Origin: Pseudomonas fluorescens
GTDB lineage: Bacteria > Pseudomonadota > Gammaproteobacteria > Pseudomonadales > Pseudomonadaceae
DNA length: 64,000 nucleotides
NCBI RefSeq assembly: GCF_005938625.1
Contig: NZ_VCNJ01000003.1
Span: 408,556-472,555 of the forward strand
Direction of reading: 5' to 3'
The notes under the pieces are model-generated. The model saw only the letters and a list, made by a program, of their open reading frames with translations, did no database searches and was not told the origin of the DNA. Of the stretch, positions 37,401-46,284 are shown one piece after another; within the stretch, counting starts at the first letter, position 1; each line of letters opens with the position of its first letter. The position numbers and the translations under genes are program-made.

Positions 37401-38045
37401 ATGTCCCGAGTGCGTTTGTTCCCTGCTTTATGGTTATCGCTTGTAGCACTGCTGCACTGGCTGCCGGCCCAGGCTGCGGCAACCGCGACGGCCCGTCCCG
37501 CTGATTGGGCGCAACCGGTCGAAGTGCAATACAACCTGTTCCAGATGTCGCCGACGCTCTATCGCAGCGCATTACCGGATGGCGGCGCCGTGCCGTTGCT
37601 GAAAAATCTCAAGGTCGCCACGGTGATCAACTTCCTCCCGGAAGCCGACAGCAACTGGTTGTCCGAGCCGGGCATTAACCAGGTGCAACTGCCGTATCGC
37701 ACTAACCACGTTGACGACGCCGATGTGCTCAAGACCTTGCGGGCTATTCAGTCTGCCGAAGCCAACGGTCCGGTGTTGATGCATTGCAAACACGGCTCCG
37801 ACCGCACTGGCCTGATGGCAGCGATGTACCGCGTGGTAGTGCAGGGCTGGAGCAAAGAGGATGCCTTGAGCGAGATGACCCAAGGCGGATTTGGTGAAAG
37901 CGGGCATTTTCGCGATAGCGTTCGCTACGTGATGCAGGCCGATGTCGACAAGCTGCGCACGGCGCTTGCCAATGGTGACTGCAGCACCAGCGCGTTCGCC
38001 ACCTGCTCGATGAAGAGCTGGTTTCAGTCGGTCAATCTGAAGTAA
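37401..38045 (+). CDS. tpbA: Periplasmic dual-specificity/tyrosine phosphatase, TpbA-like
   Basis: This 214-residue protein has a Sec signal (cleavage near AQAA) and a Cys-based phosphatase domain with the P-loop HCKHGSDRTG (about residue 130). The general-acid Asp is probably in the NHVDDAD loop (about 105). Sequence landmarks (LFQMSPTLYRSALP; GPVLMHCKHG; MYRVVVQGWSKEDAL) match P. aeruginosa TpbA from memory. TpbA dephosphorylates the periplasmic part of a diguanylate cyclase and lowers c-di-GMP. No tpbB/yfiN gene is seen nearby. Orthology is likely but not proven. Confidence 0.8.
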   Translation: MSRVRLFPALWLSLVALLHWLPAQAAATATARPADWAQPVEVQYNLFQMSPTLYRSALPDGGAVPLLKNLKVATVINFLPEADSNWLSEPGINQVQLPYRTNHVDDADVLKTLRAIQSAEANGPVLMHCKHGSDRTGLMAAMYRVVVQGWSKEDALSEMTQGGFGESGHFRDSVRYVMQADVDKLRTALANGDCSTSAFATCSMKSWFQSVNLK

Positions 38046-38051
38046 CCGAGA

Positions 38052-38078
38052 CCTTCCACGACATTGCGTCGTGGAAGG
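38052..38078. terminator. Inverted repeat between convergent tpbA and yheV
   Basis: CCTTCCACGAC/GTCGTGGAAGG is a perfect 11-bp stem with a five-base loop, seven bases after the tpbA stop. It lacks a long U run, so its strength as a terminator is uncertain. Confidence 0.55.
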
Positions 38079-38090
38079 CTAAGCAGCGAA

Positions 38091-38378
38091 TCAGTCTTCG
38101 GACTTTTTCTTCAGCTTCGGATTCGGAAAGAACTGCACCGCCTGCACACTCTTGTCCGGCGCAGGTTTGTTCAGCGCGCTGGTATTGACTCGCGTGCCCA
38201 GCTCCCTCGGCACCGACAGCCCTTGCTCGTTGAGCGTGTCGGAGTAACCGCAAGCCACACATTCACGGTGCGGCACGCTGTCTTCGTTCCACATCATCAA
38301 CTTGTCCGGCTCGCTGCACGCCGGGCAGACCGCCCCGGCGATAAAGCGTTTTTTGGTAATCACAGGCCCCTCACTCAT
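38091..38378 (-). CDS. yheV: YheV-family zinc-ribbon protein
   Basis: This 95-residue protein has two Cys pairs, CPAC (about 18) and CVAC (about 40), which form a zinc ribbon. It is otherwise basic and polar. The function is unknown. It overlaps the prlC stop by four bases (ATGA), and the prlC-yheV pairing is the same in E. coli and Pseudomonas. Confidence 0.88.
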   Translation of the reverse strand: MSEGPVITKKRFIAGAVCPACSEPDKLMMWNEDSVPHRECVACGYSDTLNEQGLSVPRELGTRVNTSALNKPAPDKSVQAVQFFPNPKLKKKSED

Positions 38379-40426
38379 GCTGCCGCGTCCTCACTCAGGC
38401 CGCTGTGGCGCAACAGTGCGTCAATCGACGGCTCACGGCCACGGAAGTCGACGAACAGCACCATCGGTGCCTGCGAACCGCCGCGCGCCAAAATCGCTTC
38501 GCGGAAGGCACGACCGGTTTCTGCGTTGAGCACGCCGTCTTCTTCAAACTTCGAGAAGGCATCCGCCGACAGCACTTCAGCCCACTTGTAGCTGTAGTAA
38601 CCCGCCGCGTAACCGCCGGCGAAGATGTGCGCGAAGCTGTTCGGGAAGCGGTTATAGGCCGGCGGACGCATTACCGACACCTCGTCACGCACGCCTTCGA
38701 GCACTTGCAGCACGCTGCGTCCGTCACCGTGGGTGGCATGCAGTTCGAAGTCGAACAGCGAGAACTCGAGCTGACGGACCATCATCAGGCCGGACTGGAA
38801 GTTCTTCGCCGCGAGCATTTTTTCCAGCAGATCCTGCGGCAGCGGCTCGCCGCTTTCGTAATGACCGGAAATCAGCGCGAGGCCTTCCGGCTCCCAGCAC
38901 CAGTTTTCCATAAACTGGCTTGGCAGCTCGACCGCATCCCACGCCACGCCGTTGATACCGGAAACACCGGCGTGATCAACGCGGGTCAGCAGGTGATGCA
39001 GGCCATGACCGAATTCGTGGAACAGGGTGGTCACTTCATCGTGGGTCAGCAGCGCTGGCTTGCCGCTGTCCGCCGGGGTGAAGTTGCACACCAGATTGGC
39101 CACCGGACTTTGCAGCACGCCATCAACCGTGCGGCGACGGTCGCGGGCGCCGTCCATCCACGCCCCGCCACGCTTGTTGGCGCGGGCGTAGAGGTCGAAG
39201 AAGAAGCGGCCGACGTGCTGGCCGTTTTCCTTGATTTCGAACAGGCGAACATCCGGGTGCCAGGTGTCGAAGCCTTTCTGCTCGGCGATTTCGATGCCGT
39301 ACAGACGCTGCACGATGGCGAACAGACCGCCCAGCACTTTATCGATCGGGAAGTAGGCGCGCAGGGTTTCCTGAGCAACGCTGTAGCGTTGTTCACGGAG
39401 TTTTTCACCGTAGAAACCGCTGTCCCAGCTTTGCAGATCGGCGCAGCCCTGTTCGGCGGCGTAAGCGCGCAGCTGTTGCAGATCCTGCGCGGCGAACGGT
39501 TTGCTGCGCTTGGCCAGATCACGCAGGAAGCTCAGCACCTGATCGCTGGACTCGGCCATTTTCGTCGCCAGGCTCAGTTCGGAGAAGCTGGCGAAGCCCA
39601 GCAGTTTGGCCAATTCCTGACGCAGGTCGAGGATCTCTTCCATCACCGGGCCGTTGTCGTTCTGACCGGCGTTCGGGCCTTGATCGGAGGCGCGGGTGCA
39701 GTAGGCGGCGTAGACTTCTTCACGCAGCGCACGGTCTTGCGCGTATGTCATCACTGCGTAGTAGCTCGGGAATTCCAAAGTGATCAGCCAGCCGTCGAGG
39801 CCTTTGGCTTGTGCCGCAGCAGCCATTTGCGCCTTGGCCGAATCGGTCAGGCCGGCGAGGGCTGCTTCGTCGGTGATGTGCTTGGTCCATGCCTGAGTGG
39901 CGTCGAGCAGTTGATTGGAGAAGCGGCTGCCCAGCTCGGACAGTTTGCTCTGCACTTCGGCGTAGCGTTTCTGTTCGGCTTCCGGCAAGTCGATACCCGA
40001 CAGACGGAAGTCACGCAGGGCGTGTTCCAGAATAGTCTTTTGCGCCACGTCGAAACCGGCGGCTTCCGGGCTGTTGGCCAGCGCTTCATAAGCCTGGAAC
40101 AGCTCGCGGTTCTGACCCATCTCGGTGGAGTAGGCGCTCAGGGCCGGCAGGCACGACTCGTAGGCTTCGCGCAGTTCGGCGCTGTTGCACACGGCATTGA
40201 GGTGGCTGACCGGGCTCCAGGCAGCGCCGAGGCGGTCATTGAGTTCGTCCATCGCCAGTACCAAGCCGGCCCAGGTCGGGTTCTGGACTTGGGTCTTGAG
40301 GATTTCGGCAATGGCGACGCGGTTGTCGGCCAGGATCGTTTCGATGGCGGGCAGGACGTGTTCGGCACGGATCGTGGAGAACGGTGGCAGGTCGTAGGAC
40401 TGCAGCAGAGGGTTGTTCACGCTCAC
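38375..40426 (-). CDS. prlC: Oligopeptidase A (M3 metallopeptidase)
   Basis: This ~683-residue cytoplasmic zinc peptidase degrades oligopeptides, including cleaved signal peptides. The M3 zinc motif is LFHEFGHGLHHLL (about residue 465), with the third ligand Glu about 25 residues on (WDAVELPSQFMENWCWE). No ATG fits the start. GTG 40426 (read as MSVNNPLLQ) has AAGG eight bases upstream and matches family N-termini; GTG 40435 would add three residues. It is divergent from the gamma-carbonic anhydrase gene (88 bases) and coupled to yheV. Confidence 0.94.
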   Translation of the reverse strand: MSVNNPLLQSYDLPPFSTIRAEHVLPAIETILADNRVAIAEILKTQVQNPTWAGLVLAMDELNDRLGAAWSPVSHLNAVCNSAELREAYESCLPALSAYSTEMGQNRELFQAYEALANSPEAAGFDVAQKTILEHALRDFRLSGIDLPEAEQKRYAEVQSKLSELGSRFSNQLLDATQAWTKHITDEAALAGLTDSAKAQMAAAAQAKGLDGWLITLEFPSYYAVMTYAQDRALREEVYAAYCTRASDQGPNAGQNDNGPVMEEILDLRQELAKLLGFASFSELSLATKMAESSDQVLSFLRDLAKRSKPFAAQDLQQLRAYAAEQGCADLQSWDSGFYGEKLREQRYSVAQETLRAYFPIDKVLGGLFAIVQRLYGIEIAEQKGFDTWHPDVRLFEIKENGQHVGRFFFDLYARANKRGGAWMDGARDRRRTVDGVLQSPVANLVCNFTPADSGKPALLTHDEVTTLFHEFGHGLHHLLTRVDHAGVSGINGVAWDAVELPSQFMENWCWEPEGLALISGHYESGEPLPQDLLEKMLAAKNFQSGLMMVRQLEFSLFDFELHATHGDGRSVLQVLEGVRDEVSVMRPPAYNRFPNSFAHIFAGGYAAGYYSYKWAEVLSADAFSKFEEDGVLNAETGRAFREAILARGGSQAPMVLFVDFRGREPSIDALLRHSGLSEDAAA

Positions 40427-40514
40427 GGTTGGCACCTTGGCTGGGGAAACATTGCCCCATCTTAATTACAATCGGCATCATCCGCAGCTATCGGCGACAG
40501 AGAGAGAAATTATC

Positions 40515-41060
40515 GTGTCCGTTCGCAAGTACCAGAATCACACCCCCAGCCTAAGCAAAGGCGCGTTTGTCGACGGTTCGGCGGTGGTGATCGGCGACGT
40601 CGAAATCGGTGAAGACAGCTCGGTCTGGCCGCTGACCGTGATCCGAGGCGACATGCACCGCATCCGCATCGGTGCGCGCACCAGCGTCCAGGACGGCTGC
40701 GTGCTGCACATCACCCACGCCGGCCCGTTCAACCCTGACGGCTTTCCGCTGCTGATCGGCGATGATGTGACCATCGCCCACAAAGTCATGCTGCACGGCT
40801 GCAGCGTTGGCAGCCGAGTGTTGATCGGCATGGGCAGCGTTGTCATGGACGGCGCGGTGGTCGAGGACGATGTGATCATCGGCGCCGGCAGCCTGGTACC
40901 GCCGGGCAAGCGTCTGCAAAGTGGCTTCCTTTATGTGGGTAGCCCGGTGAAACAGATCCGTCCGCTCACCGACAAGGAAAAAGCCTTCTTCACCTACAGC
41001 GCCGCCAACTACGTGAAGCTCAAGGATCTGCACCTGGCCGAAGGCTACGACCAAATCTGA
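40515..41060 (+). CDS. Gamma-class carbonic anhydrase-like hexapeptide protein
   Basis: This 181-residue left-handed beta-helix protein has the hexapeptide-repeat pattern (VDGSAVVIGDVEIGEDSSVWP; VLIGMGSVVMDGAVVEDDVIIGAG). Metal-binding His residues fit HITH, TIAHKV and MLHGC. It resembles YrdA/CaiE-like gamma carbonic anhydrases; whether it is an active anhydrase is unknown. The start is GTG 40515 (MSVRKYQNH); a longer frame to 40413 is not supported. It probably pairs with the HAD gene 29 bases downstream. Confidence 0.88.
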   Translation: MSVRKYQNHTPSLSKGAFVDGSAVVIGDVEIGEDSSVWPLTVIRGDMHRIRIGARTSVQDGCVLHITHAGPFNPDGFPLLIGDDVTIAHKVMLHGCSVGSRVLIGMGSVVMDGAVVEDDVIIGAGSLVPPGKRLQSGFLYVGSPVKQIRPLTDKEKAFFTYSAANYVKLKDLHLAEGYDQI

Positions 41061-41089
41061 ATCGAATTCGCGACTGCTCAGGAATACTC

Positions 41090-41740
41090 ATGCATTACCA
41101 GACCGTACTGTTCGACCTTGATGGCACTCTGACCGACCCGCGTGAGGGCATCACCCGTTCCATCCAGTTTGCCCTCGCCAAGCTCGGTATTGACGAGCCG
41201 GATCTGACCAAACTCGAACACTTCATCGGCCCGCCGTTGTTGCAGGCGTTTATGCAGTTCTACGATTTTGATGAAGCCAAGGCGTGGCAGGCGGTGAATT
41301 TTTACCGCGAACGCTTCAAGGTCACTGGTCTGTACGAGAACCGTGTGTTTGAGGGTGTTACGCCGTTGCTGGAGACTCTCAGTGGCCAAGGCCGGCAGTT
41401 GTACATCGCCACCTCAAAGCCATGGGAATTCGCCCGCGAGATTGCCCGGTATTTTGGTTTTGCCCGGCACTTCAAGGTGATCTACGGCAGTGAGCTCGAC
41501 GGCACGCGGACCAACAAGGTTGAGTTGATTGCGCATCTGATCAAGGAAGAAGGGCTGGATCCTGCGAATACACTGATGATTGGCGATCGCAAGCATGACT
41601 TGATCGGTGCCCGGAGCAATGGGCTGGATGCAGCGGCGGTCGGTTATGGGTTTGGCAGTTTTGAAGAGTTGAATGCCGAAGCGCCGGCTTATCACTTTGA
41701 ATCACTGGCCGAGTTGCATCAGGCATTTCTGCAGCGCTGA
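41090..41740 (+). CDS. HAD-superfamily phosphatase (Gph/PGP-like)
   Basis: This 216-residue HAD hydrolase has motif I DLDGTLTDP (nucleophile Asp), motif II in IATSKP, a Lys near residue 144 and motif IV GDRKHDLIGA. The cap is a C1 four-helix type, as in phosphoglycolate phosphatases. The exact substrate is not determinable. A REP doublet begins nine bases after the stop. Confidence 0.88.
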   Translation: MHYQTVLFDLDGTLTDPREGITRSIQFALAKLGIDEPDLTKLEHFIGPPLLQAFMQFYDFDEAKAWQAVNFYRERFKVTGLYENRVFEGVTPLLETLSGQGRQLYIATSKPWEFAREIARYFGFARHFKVIYGSELDGTRTNKVELIAHLIKEEGLDPANTLMIGDRKHDLIGARSNGLDAAAVGYGFGSFEELNAEAPAYHFESLAELHQAFLQR

Positions 41741-41748
41741 TTAAATTG

Positions 41749-41818
41749 CCTTCGCGAGCAAGCTCGCTCCCACATTTGGAATGCATTCCCCCTGTGGGAG
41801 CGAGCTTGCTCGCGAAGG
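41749..41818. repeat. REP doublet (GTGGGAGCGAGC family)
   Basis: Perfect 26-base inverted copies (41749-41774, 41793-41818) flank an 18-base loop in the gap between convergent genes. Confidence 0.9.
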
Positions 41819-41840
41819 GGCCGGCTCAGCCAATGCGAAA

Positions 41841-42917
41841 TCAGGATTTTGCCAACGCTTTCAGCGCCGCCTTACGCTCAGCCACCGGCAGCCCACCCAA
41901 CTTCTCTACCTCCGCATAAAACCTCAGCCAATCCCCCCCGTTGTTTTTGAACAACGCTGCAAACGCCGGCACCCACTGGTCATAAAGCCCAAACGGTAAC
42001 AACCGCGCATTGTTTAACGGTGTATTCACCCAAGCGTCATAACGCTTGTCCCCGGCCCACTGGCTGTCCCTCATCACCCGATAATCCCGGCGAAACTGTT
42101 CGAACTCGGCTGCTTTGCGCTCGCGCATTTGCTCAACCGGCATTGACTGCGCGTAGAGCTTTTCCAGCCGTGAGCGGGTATCTAGGACCAATTCTATAAA
42201 CTGATCGCGCTGCTTCAGCCGTGAATCTGTATCCGCCGGCAACCCGCGAAACGCCCGCCACTGCCGCGTGCCTTCCTGTTCGACAAACGTGGCGAAGGAC
42301 TCGTTGAATTCGGTGTCGTCCTTCACATAAAAGCGTTGGTGCGCCAGTTCATGAAAGATCAGCGTGGCCAGGCGCTCATCGCCCCAGCCCATCATCGAAT
42401 TAAGGATCGGGTCGTTAAACCAGCCCAGTGTTGAATAAGCCTCCACGCCGCCAATCGACACGTCCATGCCCTGCAATCGCTGGATTGCCGCTTCGCCGCG
42501 TGCGGCGCTCTGGCTGTAGTAACCGCGATAGGCCACGCAGCCGGCAATCGGGAAGCAATGGTTCTGCGGTGTCAGGGAAAACTCCTGAGTAGCGAACACG
42601 TTCCACACCACGAATGGCCGGCCAATGTCGGCGTAAAGGCGATAACTCTGGTTGTCCGGCAGGTGCAATTGCTCGCTGGCGAAAGCACGGGCCTTTTGCG
42701 ACTGGGCCAGGTGGCTGCGCAATTTTTCATCGCGGCTCGGGTCGGCGATGACGTTGTCCACCGGCTCGCGCGCGCGCAGCAATTGCAGTTGGCCGCTGGT
42801 CAACTGACTGTAATAGCTGACGCTGGCGCAACCGTTGAGCAACAAAAACAACACACCCGGAAACAAAACCCGAAAAACGCGATCAAGTAACCCAAGGCTT
42901 GGAAACGGCCTGCTCAA
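41841..42917 (-). CDS. Aminopeptidase-family (PF10023-type) putative lipoprotein metalloprotease
   Basis: This 358-residue protein has an N-terminal hydrophobic segment ending LLLNGCASVS, a good lipobox (Cys about 30). The zinc motif is IFHELAHQRFY (HExxH, about residue 200), with a downstream Glu in FNESFATFVEQEG that fits the third ligand. It matches the family annotated as 'aminopeptidase' in proteobacteria; substrate and activity are not established. It is divergent from the small lipoprotein pair. Confidence 0.8.
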   Translation of the reverse strand: MSRPFPSLGLLDRVFRVLFPGVLFLLLNGCASVSYYSQLTSGQLQLLRAREPVDNVIADPSRDEKLRSHLAQSQKARAFASEQLHLPDNQSYRLYADIGRPFVVWNVFATQEFSLTPQNHCFPIAGCVAYRGYYSQSAARGEAAIQRLQGMDVSIGGVEAYSTLGWFNDPILNSMMGWGDERLATLIFHELAHQRFYVKDDTEFNESFATFVEQEGTRQWRAFRGLPADTDSRLKQRDQFIELVLDTRSRLEKLYAQSMPVEQMRERKAAEFEQFRRDYRVMRDSQWAGDKRYDAWVNTPLNNARLLPFGLYDQWVPAFAALFKNNGGDWLRFYAEVEKLGGLPVAERKAALKALAKS

Positions 42918-42976
42918 AATAAGAAATCCCCCGGAGAGTCTGTTCGCAAGACTATCCCGCCTAAAGGAGCACCGCT

Positions 42977-43399
42977 ATGCGCATGTTGATGCTGTCAGGA
43001 GGCCTGCTGACGCTGGCCGGTTGTGCCGGATTCGGAATACCCGATCCTGACCCTTCGCAAGCCTGGATCGATCTCGATGCCCGGCAACAGGACACAACCT
43101 TGCAAGCGCTGAAGGTCGATAGCAGCGTGACCGACGATAAACGTTATTTTGAAGTGCAGCCCGGCAGCCATGAATTGAAGGTGCGTTATCAGTTTCCGGT
43201 GGCGGCGACCAACATCGGTCCCGACGCCGAGCCGCTGTGGCGCGATTGCCAGTTGAGCGTGAAATTCAAGGACTTCAACGCCGGCCAGCGTTATCAGTTG
43301 CAGGCCGGCAGTATCGGCTTCCGGCCATGGGCCAAGCTTTATGACGAGCAGCGCAAAGTGGTAGGCCAGGGCACGCCGGCAGGCTGTCAGCGCACCTGA
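42977..43399 (+). CDS. Small lipoprotein, paralogue A of a tandem pair
   Basis: This 140-residue protein has lipobox LAGC (Cys16). The mature part carries a WIDLD segment, then YFEVQPGSHELKVRYQF and FNAGQRYQLQAGSIGFRPWAKLY. The next gene has the same layout. The fold may be beta-rich and PEGA-like, but the function is unknown. AGGAGC precedes ATG 42977. Confidence 0.8.
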   Translation: MRMLMLSGGLLTLAGCAGFGIPDPDPSQAWIDLDARQQDTTLQALKVDSSVTDDKRYFEVQPGSHELKVRYQFPVAATNIGPDAEPLWRDCQLSVKFKDFNAGQRYQLQAGSIGFRPWAKLYDEQRKVVGQGTPAGCQRT

Positions 43400-43439
43400 T
43401 CGGCGCTATGCTGAGGATTCACATACGTGGAAATTCATC

Positions 43440-43859
43440 ATGCGCCAGTTGCTGTTGTTGCTCGCTTCCAGTCTTTTGGCCGGTTGTCAGACGCCTTTGC
43501 CTCCGGCCGATCCGCACATGGCCTGGGTCGATTTTTCGACACCGACACCCGGCGGTAAAGTGCTCATGGCCGAGCGTCTAGACAAACAACGACTGAATGA
43601 CGGGCGCTACTTTCAGGTCACCCCCGGCAGTCACGAACTGCGCGTGCGGTTCGATTTCGAAGTATTTGGTGGTGGCGGCAGCTTGATGAACGGCCCGGTA
43701 GAGCGGTTGTGTTACATGTACATCCGCTACGACCATTTCGAAGCCGGCCAGCGTTACACGCTGGAGGGCCGTTCGCTGGCGTTCACCCCGAGTGCCCGGC
43801 TCTACAACGCCAAGCGCGAAATCGTCGCCGAGGATTACGAATACAACTGCATTATCTGA
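43440..43859 (+). CDS. Small lipoprotein, paralogue B of a tandem pair
   Basis: This 139-residue protein has lipobox LAGC (Cys15). It repeats the landmarks of the preceding gene: AWVDFSTP, YFQVTPGSHELRVRFDF, FEAGQRYTLEGRSLAFTPSARLYNAK. It differs in its C-terminus (EDYEYNCII) and an internal Gly-rich loop. Tandem duplication followed by divergence is the simplest origin. It starts 40 bases after the first paralogue and probably shares its transcript. Confidence 0.8.
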   Translation: MRQLLLLLASSLLAGCQTPLPPADPHMAWVDFSTPTPGGKVLMAERLDKQRLNDGRYFQVTPGSHELRVRFDFEVFGGGGSLMNGPVERLCYMYIRYDHFEAGQRYTLEGRSLAFTPSARLYNAKREIVAEDYEYNCII

Positions 43860-43865
43860 GGCAAC

Positions 43866-44105
43866 TCAGCTGTCGTTCTTCTGATAGATGATCGCTTTGG
43901 TGCCGTTCTCACATGAACCGACCACCATGGCGATGTCATGTTTTGCCGCTTCTTCCTTGCTTACGATTTCCAGTGTGTAGGATGGCACTGCTTTGGCCTG
44001 AATCTTGATTTCGATCTCTTTCTTGAGTTCTTCGCAATCTTTGGGCGCCGCAATGACAGAAGTGGCCAGTGCACTGCAGAGAATCGCCAAGCCAATACGT
44101 TTCAT
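43866..44105 (-). CDS. DUF1161 small periplasmic protein (copy 1)
   Basis: This 79-residue protein has a signal peptide (cleavage near VIAA). The mature ~58 residues hold two Cys, in KDCEELKKEI and GSCENGTKAIIY, that can form a disulfide. The pattern is DUF1161. A second copy with the same Cys spacing lies at 46285-46509. Function unknown. Confidence 0.82.
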   Translation of the reverse strand: MKRIGLAILCSALATSVIAAPKDCEELKKEIEIKIQAKAVPSYTLEIVSKEEAAKHDIAMVVGSCENGTKAIIYQKNDS

Positions 44106-44243
44106 GAGTGAAGCTCCCTGAGGCAGCGCGCACGGGCGTGCGCTGAAGCTGCTGTCATTTATTCGACCACATTTTGATGGCGAGGGTTCTGACTTCGCTC
44201 ACAAGTTGTGTTTCGGTTTCAAGCTCCGGGTTGATTGTGAAAT

Positions 44244-44323
44244 CGCCTTCGCGAGCAAGCTCGCTCCCACATTGGTTCTGGCTAGACCCGTTCATTGTGG
44301 GAGCGAGCTTGCTCGCGAAGGCG
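44244..44323. repeat. REP doublet (GTGGGAGCGAGC family)
   Basis: Two perfect 28-base inverted copies (44244-44271 and 44296-44323) flank a 24-base loop, in the region after osmC and upstream of the DUF1161 copy. Confidence 0.9.
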
Positions 44324-44351
44324 TCGGCAAAGGCAACGCCTGATTCGAACC

Positions 44352-44783
44352 TTAAGAAATCAGTGAAGCCTCAAGCGTAATCTTCGCATTCAGCACCTTC
44401 GACACCGGGCACCCTTCCTTGGCCTTGTTGCTCAGCTCTTCGAACTGCGCCTGAGTCGCCCCCGGGATTTTCGCCTTCAGGATCAGCTTCACCGCGGTGA
44501 TCGCGAACCCGCCATCCACCTGATCAAGGGTCACTTCAGCCTGAGTGTCGATGCTGTCGGCCTTGAGGCCCGCATCGCCCAGAATCATCGAAAACGCCAT
44601 GGAGAAACAACCGGCATGCGCGGCGCCGATCAGCTCTTCCGGGTTGGTGCCCTTACCGCCCTCAAAGCGCGCCTTGAAACCGTAGGGGGCTTCTCTGAGG
44701 ACACCGGTTTCGGTGGAGATCGAGCCGATGCCGGTTTTCAGATCGCCTGCCCAATGTGCGGATGCTTTCTTCACGATAGCCAT
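44352..44783 (-). CDS. osmC: OsmC-family peroxiredoxin
   Basis: This 143-residue protein reduces organic hydroperoxides through two Cys. The first Cys is in AAHAGCFSMAFSM (about residue 59), the second in AKEGCPVSKVLN (about 124). The N-terminal TGVLREAPYGFKARFE is typical of OsmC rather than Ohr. ATG 44783 has GAGGAGG upstream. It is usually a stress-induced (RpoS or osmotic) gene in relatives; no such promoter is called here. Confidence 0.93.
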   Translation of the reverse strand: MAIVKKASAHWAGDLKTGIGSISTETGVLREAPYGFKARFEGGKGTNPEELIGAAHAGCFSMAFSMILGDAGLKADSIDTQAEVTLDQVDGGFAITAVKLILKAKIPGATQAQFEELSNKAKEGCPVSKVLNAKITLEASLIS

Positions 44784-45024
44784 GTCTGCCTCCTCAAGAT
44801 CTGGCGCGGAAACGCCGCGCCGTCGTGGTTTTACTTGCAAGGCTTCTGAGGATAGACGTCGGAACAAAGTTCAGCCCGGCTGAATCGTTGACTTTTTTAG
44901 TAGGAAATTTCATCGCTGCTATTGAAACTCGGGTATATGCCCTCATTGCACAAAACACGCTTATGAATTCGGCAGGTTTTCGTTCGCAAGAAAAACCTGC
45001 CTCCCGACTCGGAGACGCAGGTTT

Positions 45025-46026
45025 ATGAAGCAACTGTCCGACGTAAAGTTTTCCACCCTCGATCTGGTACCGGTGCGCGAAAACGGCAGCCCGGCGCAAT
45101 CGCTGCGCAACTCGCTGGATCTGGCGCAGCATGTCGAGAAGTTTGGCTACACGCGGTTCTGGGTGGCTGAACACCACAACATGGACGGCATCGCCAGCTC
45201 GGCGACGTCTGTGCTGCTCGGTTATCTGGCCGGCGGTACATCGACCATTCGTGTCGGCTCCGGCGGTGTGATGCTGCCCAACCATGCGCCGCTGGTGATT
45301 GCCGAGCAGTTCGGCACGCTGGAAAGCCTGTATCCGGGACGGATCGACCTCGGCCTGGGCCGCGCGCCGGGTTCCGACCAGATGACCGCCCGTGCCTTGC
45401 GCCGTGAACGCTCCGGCAGCGCCGATGATTTCCCCGAAGATGTTGCCGAACTGATGCGCTACCTCGGCCCGCGTACCCCGGATCAGCGCGTGATTGCTAT
45501 GCCGGGCACGGGCACCAATGTGCCGATCTGGTTGCTGGGTTCCAGCCTGTTCAGTGCGCAACTGGCCGGTGAGCGCGGTTTGCCCTACGCCTTTGCCTCG
45601 CATTTCGCCCCGCGCTTCATGCATGAAGCGATCCGCGTTTATCGCAATCACTTCAAGCCGTCGGCGGTGCTCGACAAGCCGTACGTGATGCTCGGTGTGC
45701 CTTTGGTGGCGGCGGATACCGATGAACAAGCCGATTACCTGGCGACCTCGGTGTATCAGCGCATTCTCGCCTTGATGCGTGGGCAGAGTCTGGTGCAACG
45801 TCCGCCGGTGAAAACCATGGATGGCCTGTGGTTGCCCCATGAGCGTGAAGCCGTCGGTGACTTCCTCGGTCTGGCGATGGTCGGCAGCCCGCAGAAGATT
45901 CGCGCGAAGCTGGAGGTGCTGGTTGAGCAGACCCAGGCGGATGAGCTGATTTTTACCAGTGATCTCTACGAACACGCCGATCGCGTGCATTCCTATGAGT
46001 TGTTGGCGCAGGTCATGAAGGGCTGA
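45025..46026 (+). CDS. Luciferase-like (LLM class) flavin monooxygenase
   Basis: This 333-residue TIM-barrel protein of the bacterial luciferase superfamily has FWVAEHHNM (about residue 47), [26 protein letters not shown] and [12 protein letters not shown], all hallmarks of the MsnO8/YhbW-type group. It uses FMNH2 and O2 on an unknown substrate. It is divergent from osmC and ends just before a CTCACCC-type repeat element. Confidence 0.88.
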   Translation: MKQLSDVKFSTLDLVPVRENGSPAQSLRNSLDLAQHVEKFGYTRFWVAEHHNMDGIASSATSVLLGYLAGGTSTIRVGSGGVMLPNHAPLVIAEQFGTLESLYPGRIDLGLGRAPGSDQMTARALRRERSGSADDFPEDVAELMRYLGPRTPDQRVIAMPGTGTNVPIWLLGSSLFSAQLAGERGLPYAFASHFAPRFMHEAIRVYRNHFKPSAVLDKPYVMLGVPLVAADTDEQADYLATSVYQRILALMRGQSLVQRPPVKTMDGLWLPHEREAVGDFLGLAMVGSPQKIRAKLEVLVEQTQADELIFTSDLYEHADRVHSYELLAQVMKG

Positions 46027-46040
46027 AAAGCCGAAAGGCA

Positions 46041-46199
46041 CCCTCACCCTAGCCCTCTCCCGGAAGGAGAGGGGACTGATTGAGGTGTTCTTGCACTCGA
46101 CATCGACCTGAAAAATCGAGTCGTACTCAGATTCTGAACAACCCCGATCTGCTCCCTTTCCCCCTCGCCCCCTTGGGGGAGAGGGCTGGGGTGAGGGGG
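46041..46199. repeat. CTCACCC-type palindromic element (second copy)
   Basis: The left arm CCCTCACCCTAGCCCTCTCC and right arm GAGAGGGCTGGGGTGAGGGG are imperfect inverted repeats. The core shares GAGGTGTTCTTGC and ACATCGACCTGAAA with the element at 19494-19714, but has one copy of the internal unit instead of two. Confidence 0.75.
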
Positions 46200-46236
46200 T
46201 TCAATTTCAAACCCAAAAAAATCTCAAATCCCGGAC

Positions 46237-46270
46237 ACAAAAAAGCCGACGCCTTCACGTCGGCTTTTTG
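46237..46270 (-). terminator. Rho-independent terminator of the DUF1161 gene (works both ways)
   Basis: AAAAAGCCGACG/CGTCGGCTTTTT is a perfect 12-bp stem with a six-base loop and T runs on both strands, between convergent genes. Confidence 0.85.
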
Positions 46271-46284
46271 TATTTCACACGCGA

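Noticed and set aside
41749..44323. REP doublets considered as att sites or island borders
   Set aside because: Same family is scattered through the window at gene ends, with core genes on both sides and no integrase.
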